Source: Aphanomyces cochlioides (lineage: Eukaryota > Oomycota > Saprolegniomycetes > Saprolegniales > Verrucalvaceae). Taken from it: a stretch of 64,000 bases of DNA. Position 1 is the stretch's first letter, and each line of letters starts with the position of its first letter. Positions 10,534 to 22,953 of this stretch are shown piece after piece. Both the position numbers and the translations under genes were made by a program. The notes below the pieces were generated by a model. That model worked only from the letters and a program-made list of their open reading frames with translations, searched no databases and had not been told where the DNA came from. The stretch spans positions 372,001 to 436,000 of the forward strand of contig JAHQRK010000026.1 of assembly GCA_019828595.1 (NCBI GenBank), in the 5' to 3' direction.

Positions 10534-12017
10534 TTAGAGTTGATCGTCCTCCAAATCGAGGGGATCAATTTCGTCGGCGTTCATGGAGTGGTGAGCTTTG
10601 CTGCAGAGCTCGTCGATGTGGTAATTGTTGGTGATGCTTTTGAGCATCGAGATGGCCGACAAGACGGGAGCCGGCAAAGTGAACTTCTCGAGATTGTCGC
10701 TGAAGTTTTCGATCAAAGCAAACAGCGACCAGTCCGTCAAGCAGTTGGTGTCAGGCAATCTTGTTGCTTCTTGGTTCAATAGAACAGTCAGTGCCTCCGA
10801 GTTTGTGTAGAGGTCTGGGGCCCGATTTGAGAGGAATAAGTCAATCGTAGCAAGTGCAAAGAGGATGCGCTTGATCTCTGGTATGTCCGTGGTCAATTCT
10901 TCCAAGATTTCTGACGGGTGAATCTTGTATTGAGCCATGAAGTTGACGTGATGTTTGTAGTTGTGAGGCTTGCCTTGAGCTTTTAACAAAGCCATCTTGC
11001 GCTCAATAGTCTTGGTTGCAACAAGTGACTGAAACAAACTGAGGTCTTCATCTTGTGCGTACATAGCATGTGCAACGAGCTGAGGATCATCTCGCAAAAT
11101 GCGTTGACATTCGGTGATAGTGCCTTCGACTTTCTTGTCTCGAATGATCTTCTTCGCCAATTCGAGGTGGGCTGCAGCAGACTTGTTAAGTCGTTGTTTC
11201 TTCGCTTTGCCTTTGGTCTTTTTCGGGCGTGGCGCACTTGAATCTTCCAATACAATTCGAGGCACTGCAAAGTCTTCAAACGAGAGTTCCACGTCGTCTT
11301 CTTCGAGGATATGAAAACGGTTGGATGTCGGCAGGGGATCCAAACGTGGGGACGAAGGCAAAGTACGTTTTGGAGCTGGTCCAGACCGGTAGCCCGTTAC
11401 CAATTGAAGGTCCAGCGAGTTCTTGGGCTGCTCACTTGGTGGAGCAAGAGCGGGCGATTCGTTGGTAGACATTTCCACATCTTCTTGTTGTTTGTCTTGT
11501 CCATTGTTGTTAGGGGGATCGCTGTCACCAGACATATCGACATCAGAGCCATGAGAAGGAGCTGTTGGCTGTGGTTGTTCATCTTGACCATCTTCAGATG
11601 CCTCAGTTGAGTCGGCCTTGCCTTCCGCATTTGTTCCAGGGTCTTGATCATGATCGTCTCCATCATGTTCAGGTTCTTTTTCTCCTGACGGAGGAGATTT
11701 TGCCGCTGCCTTGGCCGCTTTTGCCTTCGCTTTTTCAGCCTTGGCCTCTGCACGTCGTGAAACAATCGACGGAGGCAATGTCTTGTTCAGAGCAGCGATC
11801 TTGTGCTGAAACACGACGACAAAAGGCTGACCCGACGGATCCGTAATGGTGATTTCGCGTAGTGCGTCGCCGGATTTTGGCACCAGCACTGCAGGAGGCG
11901 CAGACGACTTGAAAATGACTCTCAAATGCGGCGACTTGATGTTCTGACCAGCAGTAGGGTTGAATGCTGCTATCACTGACTTGGTCAATGCAGCCATTTT
12001 CTTGACAATTGCCTTGG
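10534..12017 (-). pseudogene. LINE ORF1, C-terminal part (copy P)
   Basis: ORF1 from about residue 519 (KAIVKKMAAL) to the normal TAA. It is cut at CCA by the 3' end of Q. The missing N-terminal part lies at 35224-36795. An open frame continues into Q's 3' UTR, giving an artificial N-terminus (LKNKVNTTHLT) that is not native. Confidence 0.9.
12003..12017. repeat. TSD of copy Q, 3' side
   Basis: TGACAATTGCCTTGG, in element sense CCAAGGCAATTGTCA. It recurs at 35224-35238 next to the outermost Q 5' end, with one extra base between TSD and element. It also recurs beside the duplicated 5' ends at 25456, 26491 and 34187. Confidence 0.88.
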
Positions 12018-12162
12018 TTAAATGAGTTGTATTAACCTTATTTTTGAGCAAAGGCCCTAATGACTTACTAATTTGCCTCGTACTGTATAAATAGAACTTG
12101 GAAAACAGAATATGGCAAAGTGGTCATTGAACAGGATATGAAGTGGTGAGCCGTCAGCTCAC

Positions 12163-15100
12163 TCATGAAACGACGCTGTCAGGAATGATGTGTTGACGTA
12201 ACCAGGGGTCCGAAGATAGATGCTTGAGCACATTGAATACCTTGGTGTATCCCTTCTTGAGAGGGAGATCAACCAGGAGCTGTTGTAGATGTAGCTTGAT
12301 CAAAGAGGCAGCATGAATGGCAACTTCCATCGGACTCTTCGCTGTGAGGTCGGGTCGAAAGGTGCGATCGGCACGTTGGAGCCATATTTGATAATACACG
12401 CAGGCTCGGACAATCGGCCATATCTTCAGATAGCCACGGATGTAGTATCCATCGGACGGCTTGGGCGTCTCGTAGAACATTTCCAGACACGTGGACGGAA
12501 AGGAACACTCGAGCAGTCGCTGGATTGTCTTGAAGAAATACCAAACAGATTGACCATATCCACAAGAGAACAGGAAATGCTCGTACGTCTCATTGACACG
12601 ACAGAAGACACACGTCGGCTTGGGGTCTTGGTACTGAAACAGATATTGCATGGCGTTGGCGCGGAGAAGGGTCTTGAAAATGAACTCTCCATATCGAGGG
12701 AGAATGTGGTCGGGTTGGAGGAAGGCGGCAAGTTGGGTAAGGCGCTTGGGGTCTTCGTAAAAGTTGGATGGCAGGTTGAGATGCTTGGTAGGAAGAATGG
12801 ACGAGCTGACAGCTGGAGAAGCTCTGATCTTAGCCGATTTCGAAGTCGCAAGCGCCAACAAGATCGGACTCGAGTCAGGGTGAATCATCCAGTGCCATTC
12901 CATCCATTCAGAGCTTGGCGTCGGCAAGTGGAACACGGGAGCATCCTCTTCAGAAACAATCTCAAACAATCGTGATAACTTGGTCACCAAGATTGAGATC
13001 CATTGTTTCGTTGGAGGGACAAAATTGGCTTGGCGGCAGGCACGGTTGATTTTGTCGAACAAGATCGAAGCTGGCCAAACTCGCTGACACGGAGTCAACA
13101 AATGCGACAACTTCGTGATGTGAAGCGAAGCCAATACATTGGCTTGGTCTTGCGTCGATGTAGAGCACTGATCGTATAGGTCTTCGAGTCCAGGCAGATA
13201 CGAGTTGTGCCAAAGGGGAACATCCAAAGATGAGATGTGATTTGGACAGCCGTACGGAGTCCAGCGGGATTCAAACCAGCTACTCAATAAGGCTTTCCAC
13301 ATTGGAGTGATATTGGGATTCTTGTACAGTTGTCTGATGAATGCAGAAGAGCCATTTGCCAAGAGGAGATCTCGGGGGGAACCCCATGGATGAAAAGCCT
13401 TCTCGAGGAGAGTATAGCCCGGCGTAATCCAGGCGGACATGGCAGACTTGCGGGGTGGGGTGGTGATGGCTTGAATGCATCTGATCATGACAGAGCGGTT
13501 GTGTTGTTGCCATAAAGCAAGTGCATGGTGCAGGCCTAAGCCACCGGACTTCTTCGGCATGAATAGAATCTCCTTTTTGATCAAACGGAGGCCATGGACA
13601 GAGGAGGATGGGTTGATTTCTTCACCATGCATAAATTGAAGCATGGCCTTGTCGATCTTTTTGGCCAGGTCTTTGTCGGCAGGGACAAAAGCCAGTTGGT
13701 ACCATAACACAGGCAGACATATGCTGTGCAGGATAGTGACTTTTCCGGCCATGGTTCGAGCTTTGTAGAGCCACAAAGACAAGCGAGCCACAAACTTCTC
13801 AAACACGTAATTGAAACGTGCCAATGGAGAAAGATTGGGCGCAACTAAGATACCAAGAGCCTTCACGGGACTGTCGGAAGTAACTTGTAGTGAGGCAAGG
13901 TTCCCATTCAACTGGCTGTAGGTCAGAATTTGGGTCTTGTCTACGTTGAGTCGGAAACCCGACTTGTCGCAAAAGGTTTGAACCAATGCAAGCTGCCGGT
14001 GGAGGCACGTCTCATTTGCCGCATAGAGTTGCGAGTCGTCGGCAAAGTAACTCCCAGTGTGGTAGCGATCCCCACACTTGATGCCATAGTTGGAGTGTTG
14101 CCGTAGGAGTTGGCACATCGGTTCCAAAGCGATCACAAACAGAAGTGGCGACAGTGGATCACCTTGCAACACACCGCGTGAGATGTGAACTGGCTTGGAC
14201 AAGAAGCCGTTCACCAAGATGCGAGACTTGCGGCCCGAGTACAGTACGCGAACCATGTCAACAAAGGTTTCGGGAAAGCCATAGTGACGGAGGACGCGGA
14301 GCAAGTACGCGTGGTCCACGCGATCAAAAGCTTTCTCAAAGTCAAGCAGTGCCACCATCGAGGACGGACTGTGTAGTTTGATGTGGTGCAGCATGTCATC
14401 CAGTCGTGCAATATTGGTTTGGATATTGCTTCGACGGATAAAGCCTTGCTGGTCCGGGTGGATGATGTGTCGAATGTGGCGCTGAAGTCGATAAGCCAGA
14501 ATACTCGTCAGGATTTTCACATCCGTGTTGAGTAGGCTAATGGGCCGATAGTTCTTGGCTTGTGACTTGGGGCCTTTCTTGTGCAGCAACACCAGCGTAC
14601 TGACAAGTTGCATGGGAGTCAAGCGAGGGTGAGAATGGAGCTGGTGTGTGAATAGCAGCTCCAATACCAACGACCACTTGTGAGGTGCAAGTTTGAGGAC
14701 TTCGAATGGCAGAGCGTTGGGACCTGGCGCTGAGTTCGAACTGCTGTGTCGAATAGCATGATAGAACTCGTTGGCGCGCAAGGGAGCCGACAGCTCTTTC
14801 TGGGCTTGCTCTGGCAGTTGTTTGTGTCGAGTCAATGGGGTCAGAAATGACGACACTTCGTCTCCAGATCGCTGCACCTCGGGAGCTGCAAACAAGTCCT
14901 TGTAGTAGTCGACCAGGACGTCAGACATGCCTTGTTGATTGGAGACAACATTTCCATTGACATCCACCAACTCTTTGAAGACTGTCTTCTTCAAGGGGTA
15001 GGGACAGGGGACATGAAGTGGAACTTGGACGAGCGCTCTGCTTTGTACAAGTGAAGTTGGAACGCCTGGTCTTGACGAAACTGCTTGTCTCGATCTTGTA

Positions 15101-16217
15101 GCTCGTGAATTTGCTTTTGAAGGTCTCGCACTCGATCCACCAGCACTGAATCTTGACGCATGTTGGGGACTTGCAAAAGCGAAGCGATCTCGACAGCTAA
15201 CTTCTTCAACGGCAGACGTTGTTTCTCCAATCGTTGAGAATGGAATTCTTTGAGTTGGGAGCGGATATCATTGACCAGCATGTCGTAGGCCTTGGAGATA
15301 TTGTGGAATGTTGGAGACTTGTCCAAAAATCGATCCAGACATCCATGAACAATCTCGGCCGCTCGTGGTAGACGAAGTAGCCAAGTTGGAGCTTTCCATG
15401 ATCCAGAGCCATGGCGCAATGTTTGACGCTTTGTGATGATACGACAAGCCACGTGGTCAGCCTGTGGAACGTGTGGCATGTGCGTCGCCTTCCAATGACG
15501 AAGACCCGCCAAGGTGGACGAACAAAAGATGTAGTCAAGTCGGTTGGTGAGTGTGGGACTTGTGAAGGTTCTTGCCACGGGGTTTTGACGGCGAAACAGA
15601 TCCACCAGAGACAAACTGTGCATCCATTGTTCCAGTTGAAGGGTGCCGGCCATGGTGGAGGTACTGGGTCTCAACGAATCCAAATCTTTGTTGAGAGTGC
15701 AGTTGAAATCTCCTCCAACAATGTGGAGCGCATGTGGAGGAAAGTCGCGTGGCAATTCTTCGAAGTAACTTGCTCGTGCTTGGAAGGCTGCCGGCGCATA
15801 GATATTGTGGAGAACGACTGTCAGTGGACCCAGAGTACATCGCACTTGTAGATAACGACCACGAAGCACTGGGTTGTCATGAGGGACTTGAGTGGCGTTC
15901 TTCAAAGGAGAGTGAGGATGTATCAACGTAGCCAGACCTCCAGTGGCTGGCGACGTGGATACTTCAGGGTAAATAGGCTCTTCAAAGAACAAAGAGCCTT
16001 CGTGGTTTGTGATTTGTTGCCAATGGAACGCAACACGGTCGTGGAGACTTGGCGTGCGGAAACGGGTTTCTTGGATAAAGGAAACGTCGTGAACACTTGA
16101 TAGTTTGTCGAGGATGTACCGATGACTGTTGGAGAAGCCATTGGTGTTGAGGGAGATGATTTGTGGGTCCCAGTCCACGAGTTCAGTTGGGACATCGGAG
16201 AAGTTGTTGTCAATCAT
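12163..16217 (-). pseudogene. LINE ORF2, single-base frameshift (copy Q)
   Basis: Full-length ORF2 except for one G lost from a run of five near 14995, just before the RT domain (AAGGGGTAGG instead of AAGGGGGTAGG). The frame splits into an endonuclease part (14991-16217) and an RT plus C-terminal part (12163-14994). Total length is 4,055 nt against 4,056 nt in intact copies. Both halves keep their motifs, so the lesion looks recent. A homopolymer sequencing error is possible. Confidence 0.9.
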
Positions 16218-16295
16218 CACGAGTACAGATGAAAATGAGTAGAATGGAGGGGTCAGAGGGGAGGTTGAAATGGATTGAAGCAGGGGATAGAAGCC

Positions 16296-18673
16296 TTAGA
16301 GTTGATCGTCCTCCAAATCGAGGGGATCAATTTCGTCGGCGTTCATGGAGTGGTGAGCTTTGCTGCAGAGCTCGTCGATGTGGTAATTGTTGGTGATGCT
16401 TTTGAGCATCGAGATGGCCGACAAGACGGGAGCCGGCAAAGTGAACTTCTCGAGATTGTCGCTGAAGTTTTCGATCAAAGCAAACAGCGACCAGTCCGTC
16501 AAGCAGTTGGTGTCAGGCAATCTTGTTGCTTCTTGGTTCAATAGAACAGTCAGTGCCTCCGAGTTTGTGTAGAGGTCTGGGGCCCGATTTGAGAGGAATA
16601 AGTCAATCGTAGCAAGTGCAAAGAGGATGCGCTTGATCTCTGGTATGTCCGTGGTCAATTCTTCCAAGATTTCTGACGGGTGAATCTTGTATTGAGCCAT
16701 GAAGTTGACGTGATGTTTGTAGTTGTGAGGCTTGCCTTGAGCTTTTAACAAAGCCATCTTGCGCTCAATAGTCTTGGTTGCAACAAGTGACTGAAACAAA
16801 CTGAGGTCTTCATCTTGTGCGTACATAGCATGTGCAACCAGCTGAGGGTCATCTCGCAAAATGCGTTGACATTCGGTGATACTGCCTTCGACTTTCTTAT
16901 CTCGAATGATCTTCTTCGCCAATTCGAGGTGGGCTGCAGCAGACTTGTTAAGTCGTTGTTTCTTCGCTTTGCCTTTGGTCTTTTTCGGGCGTGGCGCACT
17001 TGAATCTTCCAATACAATTCGAGGCACTGCAAAGTCTTCAAACGAGAGTTCCACGTCGTCTTCTTCGAGGATATGAAAACGGTTGGATGTCGGCAGGGGA
17101 TCCAAACGTGGGGACGAAGGCAAAGTACGTTTTGGAGCTGGTCCAGACCGGTAGCCCGTTACCAATTGAAGGTCCAGCGAGTTCTTGGGCTGCTCACTTG
17201 GTGGAGCAAGAGCGGGCGATTCGTTGGTAGACATTTCCACATCTTCTTGTTGTTTGTCTTGTCCATTGTTGTTAGGGGGATCGCTGTCACCAGACATATC
17301 GACATCAGAGCCATGAGAAGGAGCTGTTGGCTGTGGTTGTTCATCTTGACCATCTTCAGATGCCTCAGTTGAGTCGGCCTTGCCTTCCGCATTTGTTCCA
17401 GGGTCTTGATCATGATCGTCTCCATCATGTTCAGGTTCTTTTTCTCCTGACGGAGGAGATTTTGCCGCTGCCTTGGCCGCTTTTGCCTTCGCTTTTTCAG
17501 CCTTGGCCTCTGCACGTCGTGAAACAATCGACGGAGGCAATGTCTTGTTCAGAGCAGCGATCTTGTGCTGAAACACGACGACAAAAGGCTGACCCGACGG
17601 ATCCGTAATGGTGATTTCGCGTAGTGCGTCGCCGGATTTTGGCACCAGCACTGCAGGAGGCGCAGACGACTTGAAAATGACTCTCAAATGCGGCGACTTG
17701 ATGTTCTGACCAGCAGTAGGGTTGAATGCTGCTATCACTGACTTGGTCAATGCAGCCATTTTCTTGACAATTGCCTTGGCCATCGAAGGGTGACTGACCT
17801 TGTTGAACGTAACGTAGTAGTTGTTGCCATAACGCGAGTATTTGGGAACCAGGAAGTCTTTGCCACCAAGTCGAAACGTTGTGCCTCCCATTTCCACGCA
17901 CGTAGACAAGTTGTAACTTGAGATCACAATGGTCTGTAGGTTCTTCTTGTGGATCAAAATGTTCGGAAATTTGGAGCCCCATAACGAACCAGGATTTTCC
18001 TTGACAAATTGATCGCAGATGACTTTTTCGGACCAGTCCTTGTAGGCTTCGCCCAACTTGACTGTGAGCTCGTACACTTGGGACTGGGGGGTGAGCAAAA
18101 TGTTTTCAATGAAGGCGTCCATGTCACCAGAGTCTTTGTAGAATGCGTCCGCCATGGCCTCGCATCGCGCAATATCGTCATCGGCAATAGCATGAGCACC
18201 AGTGTTGCGATGTTTCGCGCCTTTGGGAGCATTGCCTTGCTTGGAATCTTTCTTGGACGAAGCTGAATCCTTGCCGGGAGTCTTTTGCGTCCATGGATTG
18301 GCCTTTTCAGCGTTTTGTTGCTCTTGATCGCCTTGTATTTTGTCTGCCGCGGTAGGAGGATCAACAGCGCCATTTCCTTGAGCAACGGATTTGTCGACAA
18401 TGTCTTGATTTGACTGGTCATTGTCATTGTTTGTCGATTGTTCCTCTTGAATAACTTCTCCAGGAGTATCACACGGCTTCGCTTGGCCGTTAATGTCGCC
18501 TGACCCATCAACCTCCGAGTGAATTTGAGTATTTCCCTCGTCGGTTAAGGCCTCGGTTTCAGTAGAATCCTTCCCCTCGGCGTCTCCAGAGACCATATCC
18601 ACGTCCTCTTGAGATTTTTCTTCTTCCTCTCCCGTTCTAGGAGGCTCAGCACAGGGGGCGACGCGGTTGGTGG
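16296..18673 (-). pseudogene. LINE ORF1, residues about 223-1012 (copy Q)
   Basis: Open frame from NRVAPCAEP to the normal stop, N-terminally truncated by the R-type insertion at 18674. The frame runs on into the neighbour's 3' UTR, adding an artificial start. Distinguishing residues are GEAYKDW (P and R have GEGYKDW) and KKNLQTIV. Confidence 0.88.
18657..18673. repeat. TSD of copy R' (duplicate of the R TSD), 3' side
   Basis: GGCGACGCGGTTGGTGG, in element sense CCACCAACCGCGTCGCC (17 bp). It recurs at 24718-24734 next to the truncated 5' end of R', and identically around R at 27385-27401 and 33449-33465. Confidence 0.9.
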
Positions 18674-18819
18674 TTAAATGAGTTGTATTAACCTTATTTT
18701 TGAGCAAAGGCCCTAATGACTTACTATTTTGCCTCGTACTGTATAAATAGAACTTGGAAAACAGAATATGGCAAAGTGGTCATTGAACAGGAGATGAAGT
18801 GAGTGAGCCGTCAGCTCAC

Positions 18820-21800
18820 TCATGAAACGACGCTGTTAGGAATGATGTGTTGACGTAACCAGGGATCCGAAGATAGATGCTTGAGCACATTGAATACCTT
18901 GGTGTATCCCTTCTTGAGAGGGAGATCAACCAGGAGCTGTTGTAGATGTAGCTTGATCAAAGAGGCAGCATGAATGGCAACTTCCATCGGACTCTTCGCT
19001 GTGAGGTCGGGTCGAAAGGTGCGATCGGCACGTTGGAGCCATATTTGATAATACACGCAGGCTCGGACAATCGGCCATATCTTCAGATAGCCACGGATGT
19101 AGTATCCATCGGACGGCTTGGGCGTCTCGTAGAACATTTCCAGACACGTGGACGGAAAGGAACACTCGAGCAGTCGCTGGATTGTCTTGAAGAAATACCA
19201 AACAGATTGACCATATCCACAAGAGAACAGGAAATGCTCGTACGTCTCATTGACACGACAGAAGACACACGTCGGCTTGGGGTCTTGGTACTGAAACAGA
19301 TATTGCATGGCGTTGGCGCGGAGAAGGGTCTTGAAAATGAACTCTCCATATCGAGGGAGAATGTGGTCGGGTTGGAGGAAGGCGGCAAGTTGGGTAAGGC
19401 GCTTGGGGTCTTCGTAAAAGTTGGATGGCAGGTTGAGATGCTTGGTAGGAAGAATGGACGAGCTGACAGCTGGAGAAGCTCTGATCTTAGCCGATTTCGA
19501 AGTCGCAAGCGCCAACAAGATCGGACTCGAGTCAGGGTGAATCATCCAGTGCCATTCCATCCATTCAGAGCTTGGCGTCGGCAAGTGGAACACGGGAGCA
19601 TCCTCTTCAGAAACAATCTCAAACAATCGTGATAACTTGGTCACCAAGATTGAGATCCATTGTTTCGTTGGAGGGACAAAATTGGCTTGGCGGCAGGCAC
19701 GGTTGATTTTGTCGAACAAGATCGAAGCTGGCCAAACTCGCTGACACGGAGTCAACAAATGCGACAACTTCGTGATGTGAAGCGAAGCCAATACATTGGC
19801 TTGGTCTTGCGTCGATGTAGAGCACTGATCGTATAGGTCTTCGAGTCCAGGCAGATACGAGTTGTGCCAAAGGGGAATATCCAAAGATGAGATGTGATTT
19901 GGACAGCCGTACGGAGTCCAGCGGGATTCAAACCAGCTACTCAATAAGGCTTTCCACATTGGAGTGATATTGGGATTCTTGTACAGTTGTCTGATGAATG
20001 CAGAAGAGCCATTTGCCAAGAGGAGATCTCGGGGGGAACCCCATGGATGAAAAGCCTTCTCGAGGAGAGTATAGCCCGGCGTAATCCAGGCGGACATGGC
20101 AGACTTGCGGGGTGGGGTGGTGATGGCTTGAATGCATCTGATCATGACAGAGCGGTTGTGTTGTTGCCATAAAGCAAGTGCATGGTGCAGGCCTAAGCCA
20201 CCGGACTTCTTCGGCATGAATAGGATCTCCTTTTTGATCAAACGGAGGCCATGGACAGAGGAGGATGGGTTGATTTCTTCACCATGCATAAATTGAAGCA
20301 TGGCCTTGTCGATCTTTTTGGCCAGGTCTTTGTCGGCAGGGACAAAAGCCAGTTGGTACCATAACACAGGCAGACATATGCTGTGCAGGATAGTGACTTT
20401 TCCGGCCATGGTTCGAGCCTTGTAGAGCCACAAAGACAAGCGAGCCACAAACTTCTCAAACACGTAATTGAAACGTGCCAATGGAGAAAGATTGGGCGCA
20501 ACCAAGATACCAAGAGCCTTCACGGGACTGTCGGAAGTAACTTGTAGTGAGGCAAGGTTCCCATTCAACTGGCTGTAGGTCAGAATTTGGGTCTTGTCTA
20601 CGTTGAGTCGGAAACCAGACTTGTCGCAAAAGGTTTGAACCAATGCAAGCTGCCGGTGGAGGCACGTCTCATTTGCAGCATAGAGTTGCGAGTCGTCGGC
20701 AAAGTAACTCCCAGTGTGGTAGCGATCCCCACACTTGATGCCATAGTTGGAGTGTTGCCGTAGGAGTTGGCACATCGGTTCCAAAGCGATCACAAACAGA
20801 AGTGGCGACAGTGGATCACCTTGCAACACACCGCGTGAGATGTGAACTGGCTTGGACAAGAAGCCGTTCACCAAGATGCGAGACTTGCGGCCCGAGTACA
20901 GTACGCGAACCATGTCAACAAAGGTTTCGGGAAAGCCATAGTGACGGAGGACGCGGAGCAAGTACGCGTGGTCCACGCGATCAAAAGCTTTCTCAAAGTC
21001 AAGCAGTGCCACCATCGAGGACGGACTGTGTAGTTTGATGTGGTGCAGCATGTCATCCAGTCGTGCAATATTGGTTTGGATATTGCTTCGACGGATAAAG
21101 CCTTGCTGGTCCGGGTGGATGATGTGTCGAATGTGGCGCTGAAGTCGATAAGCCAGAATACTCGTCAGGATTTTCACATCCGTGTTGAGTAGGCTAATGG
21201 GCCGATAGTTCTTGGCTTGTGACTTGGGGCCTTTCTTGTGCAGCAACACCAGCGTACTGACAAGTTGCATGGGAGTCAAGCGAGGGTGAGAATGGAGCTG
21301 GTGTGTGAATAGCAGCTCCAATACCAACGACCACTTGTGAGGTGCAAGTTTGAGGACTTCGAATGGCAGAGCGTTGGGACCTGGCGCTGAGTTCGAACTG
21401 CTGTGTCGAATAGCATGATAGAACTCGTTGGCGCGCAAGGGAGCCGACAGCTCTTTCTGGGCTTGCTCTGGCAGTTGCTTGTGTCGAGTCAATGGGGTCA
21501 GAAATGACGACACTTCGTCTCCAGATCGCTGCACCTCGGGAGCTGCAAACAAGTCCTTGTAGTAGTCGACCAGGACGTCAGACATGCCTTGTTGATTGGA
21601 GACAACATTTCCATTGACATCCACCAACTCTTTGAAGACTGTCTTCTTCAAGGGGGTAGGGACAGGGGACATGAAGTGGAACTTGGACGAGCGCTCTGCT
21701 TTGTACAAATGAAGTTGGAACGCCTGGTCTTGACGAAACTGCTTGTCTCGATCTTGCAGCTCGTGAATTTGCTTTTGAAGGTCTCGCACTCGATCCACCA

Positions 21801-22875
21801 GCACTGAATCTTGACGCATGTTGGGGACTTGCAAAAGCGAAGCGATCTCGACAGCTAACTTCTTCAACGGCAGACGTTGTTTCTCCAATCGTTGAGAATG
21901 GAATTCTTTGAGTTGGGAGCGGATATCATTGACCAGCATGTCGTAGGCCTTGGAGATATTGTGGAATGTTGGAGACTTGTCCAAAAATCGATCCAGACAT
22001 CCATGAACAATCTCGGCCGCTCGTGGTAGACGAAGTAGCCAAGTTGGAGCTTTCCATGATCCAGAGCCATGGCGCAATGTTTGACGCTTTGTGATGATAC
22101 GACAAGCCACGTGGTCAGCCTGTGGAACGTGTGGCATGTGCGTCGCCTTCCAATGACGAAGACCCGCCAAGGTGGACGAACAAAAGATGTAGTCAAGTCG
22201 GTTGGTGAGTGTGGGACTTGTGAAGGCTCGTGCCACGGGGTTTTGACGGCGAAACAGATCCACCAGAGACAAACTGTGCATCCATTGTTCCAGTTGAAGG
22301 GTGCCGGCCATGGTGGAGGTACTGGGTCTCAACGAATCCAAATCTTTGTTGAGAGTGCAGTTGAAATCTCCTCCAACAATGTGGAGCGCATGTGGAGGAA
22401 AGTCGCGTGGCAATTCTTCGAAGTAACTTGCTCGTTCTTGGAAGGCTGCCGGCGCATAGATATTGTGGAGAACGACTGTCAGTGGACCCAGAGTACATCG
22501 CACTTGTAGATAACGACCACGAAGCACTGAGTTGTCATGAGGGACTTGAGTGGCGTTCTTCAAAGGAGAGTGAGGATGTATCAACGTAGCCAGACCTCCA
22601 GTGGCTGGCGACGTGGATACTTCAGGGTAAATAGGCTCTTCAAAGAACAAAGAGCCTTCGTGGTTTGTGATGCGTTGCCAATGGAACGCAACACGGTCGT
22701 GGAGACTTGGCGTGCGGAAACGGGTTTCTTGGATAAAGGAAACGTCGTGAACACTTGATAGTTTGTCGAGGATGTACCGATGACTGTTGGAGAAGCCATT
22801 GGTGTTGAGGGAGATGATTTGTGGGTCCCAGTCCACGAGTTCAGTTGGGACATCGGAGAAGTTGTTGTCAATCAT
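18820..22875 (-). CDS. LINE ORF2 endonuclease/reverse transcriptase (copy R', intact)
   Basis: Intact 1,351-aa ORF2 with all endonuclease and RT motifs listed for 52277-56332. The ATG is at 22875 and the stop lies in the base of a 9-bp hairpin. The C-terminus is IIPNSVVS rather than AIPDSVVS. It is almost identical to 27548-31606 because both lie in the same duplicated unit. The parent element lacks its 5' end and the first ~426 ORF1 codons, so transcription would need an outside promoter. Confidence 0.93.
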   Translation of the reverse strand: MIDNNFSDVPTELVDWDPQIISLNTNGFSNSHRYILDKLSSVHDVSFIQETRFRTPSLHDRVAFHWQRITNHEGSLFFEEPIYPEVSTSPATGGLATLIHPHSPLKNATQVPHDNSVLRGRYLQVRCTLGPLTVVLHNIYAPAAFQERASYFEELPRDFPPHALHIVGGDFNCTLNKDLDSLRPSTSTMAGTLQLEQWMHSLSLVDLFRRQNPVARAFTSPTLTNRLDYIFCSSTLAGLRHWKATHMPHVPQADHVACRIITKRQTLRHGSGSWKAPTWLLRLPRAAEIVHGCLDRFLDKSPTFHNISKAYDMLVNDIRSQLKEFHSQRLEKQRLPLKKLAVEIASLLQVPNMRQDSVLVDRVRDLQKQIHELQDRDKQFRQDQAFQLHLYKAERSSKFHFMSPVPTPLKKTVFKELVDVNGNVVSNQQGMSDVLVDYYKDLFAAPEVQRSGDEVSSFLTPLTRHKQLPEQAQKELSAPLRANEFYHAIRHSSSNSAPGPNALPFEVLKLAPHKWSLVLELLFTHQLHSHPRLTPMQLVSTLVLLHKKGPKSQAKNYRPISLLNTDVKILTSILAYRLQRHIRHIIHPDQQGFIRRSNIQTNIARLDDMLHHIKLHSPSSMVALLDFEKAFDRVDHAYLLRVLRHYGFPETFVDMVRVLYSGRKSRILVNGFLSKPVHISRGVLQGDPLSPLLFVIALEPMCQLLRQHSNYGIKCGDRYHTGSYFADDSQLYAANETCLHRQLALVQTFCDKSGFRLNVDKTQILTYSQLNGNLASLQVTSDSPVKALGILVAPNLSPLARFNYVFEKFVARLSLWLYKARTMAGKVTILHSICLPVLWYQLAFVPADKDLAKKIDKAMLQFMHGEEINPSSSVHGLRLIKKEILFMPKKSGGLGLHHALALWQQHNRSVMIRCIQAITTPPRKSAMSAWITPGYTLLEKAFHPWGSPRDLLLANGSSAFIRQLYKNPNITPMWKALLSSWFESRWTPYGCPNHISSLDIPLWHNSYLPGLEDLYDQCSTSTQDQANVLASLHITKLSHLLTPCQRVWPASILFDKINRACRQANFVPPTKQWISILVTKLSRLFEIVSEEDAPVFHLPTPSSEWMEWHWMIHPDSSPILLALATSKSAKIRASPAVSSSILPTKHLNLPSNFYEDPKRLTQLAAFLQPDHILPRYGEFIFKTLLRANAMQYLFQYQDPKPTCVFCRVNETYEHFLFSCGYGQSVWYFFKTIQRLLECSFPSTCLEMFYETPKPSDGYYIRGYLKIWPIVRACVYYQIWLQRADRTFRPDLTAKSPMEVAIHAASLIKLHLQQLLVDLPLKKGYTKVFNVLKHLSSDPWLRQHIIPNSVVS

Positions 22876-22953
22876 CACGAGTACAGATGAAAATGAGTAG
22901 AATGGAGGGGTGAGAGGGGAGGTTGAAATGGATTGAAGCAGGGGATAGAAGCC

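Larger units (their letters stand above)
12018..18673 (-). mobile_element. LINE copy Q, 3' portion
   Basis: The 3' end at 12018 abuts CCAAGG of P's ORF1. The piece holds the 145-nt 3' UTR, ORF2, spacer and ORF1 from residue about 223 onward. It is interrupted at CCACCAACC by the 3' end of an R-type copy at 18674. The matching Q 5' portion is at 33449-34187 and 34484-35222, with duplicates at 24718-25456 and 25753-26491. Confidence 0.86.
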
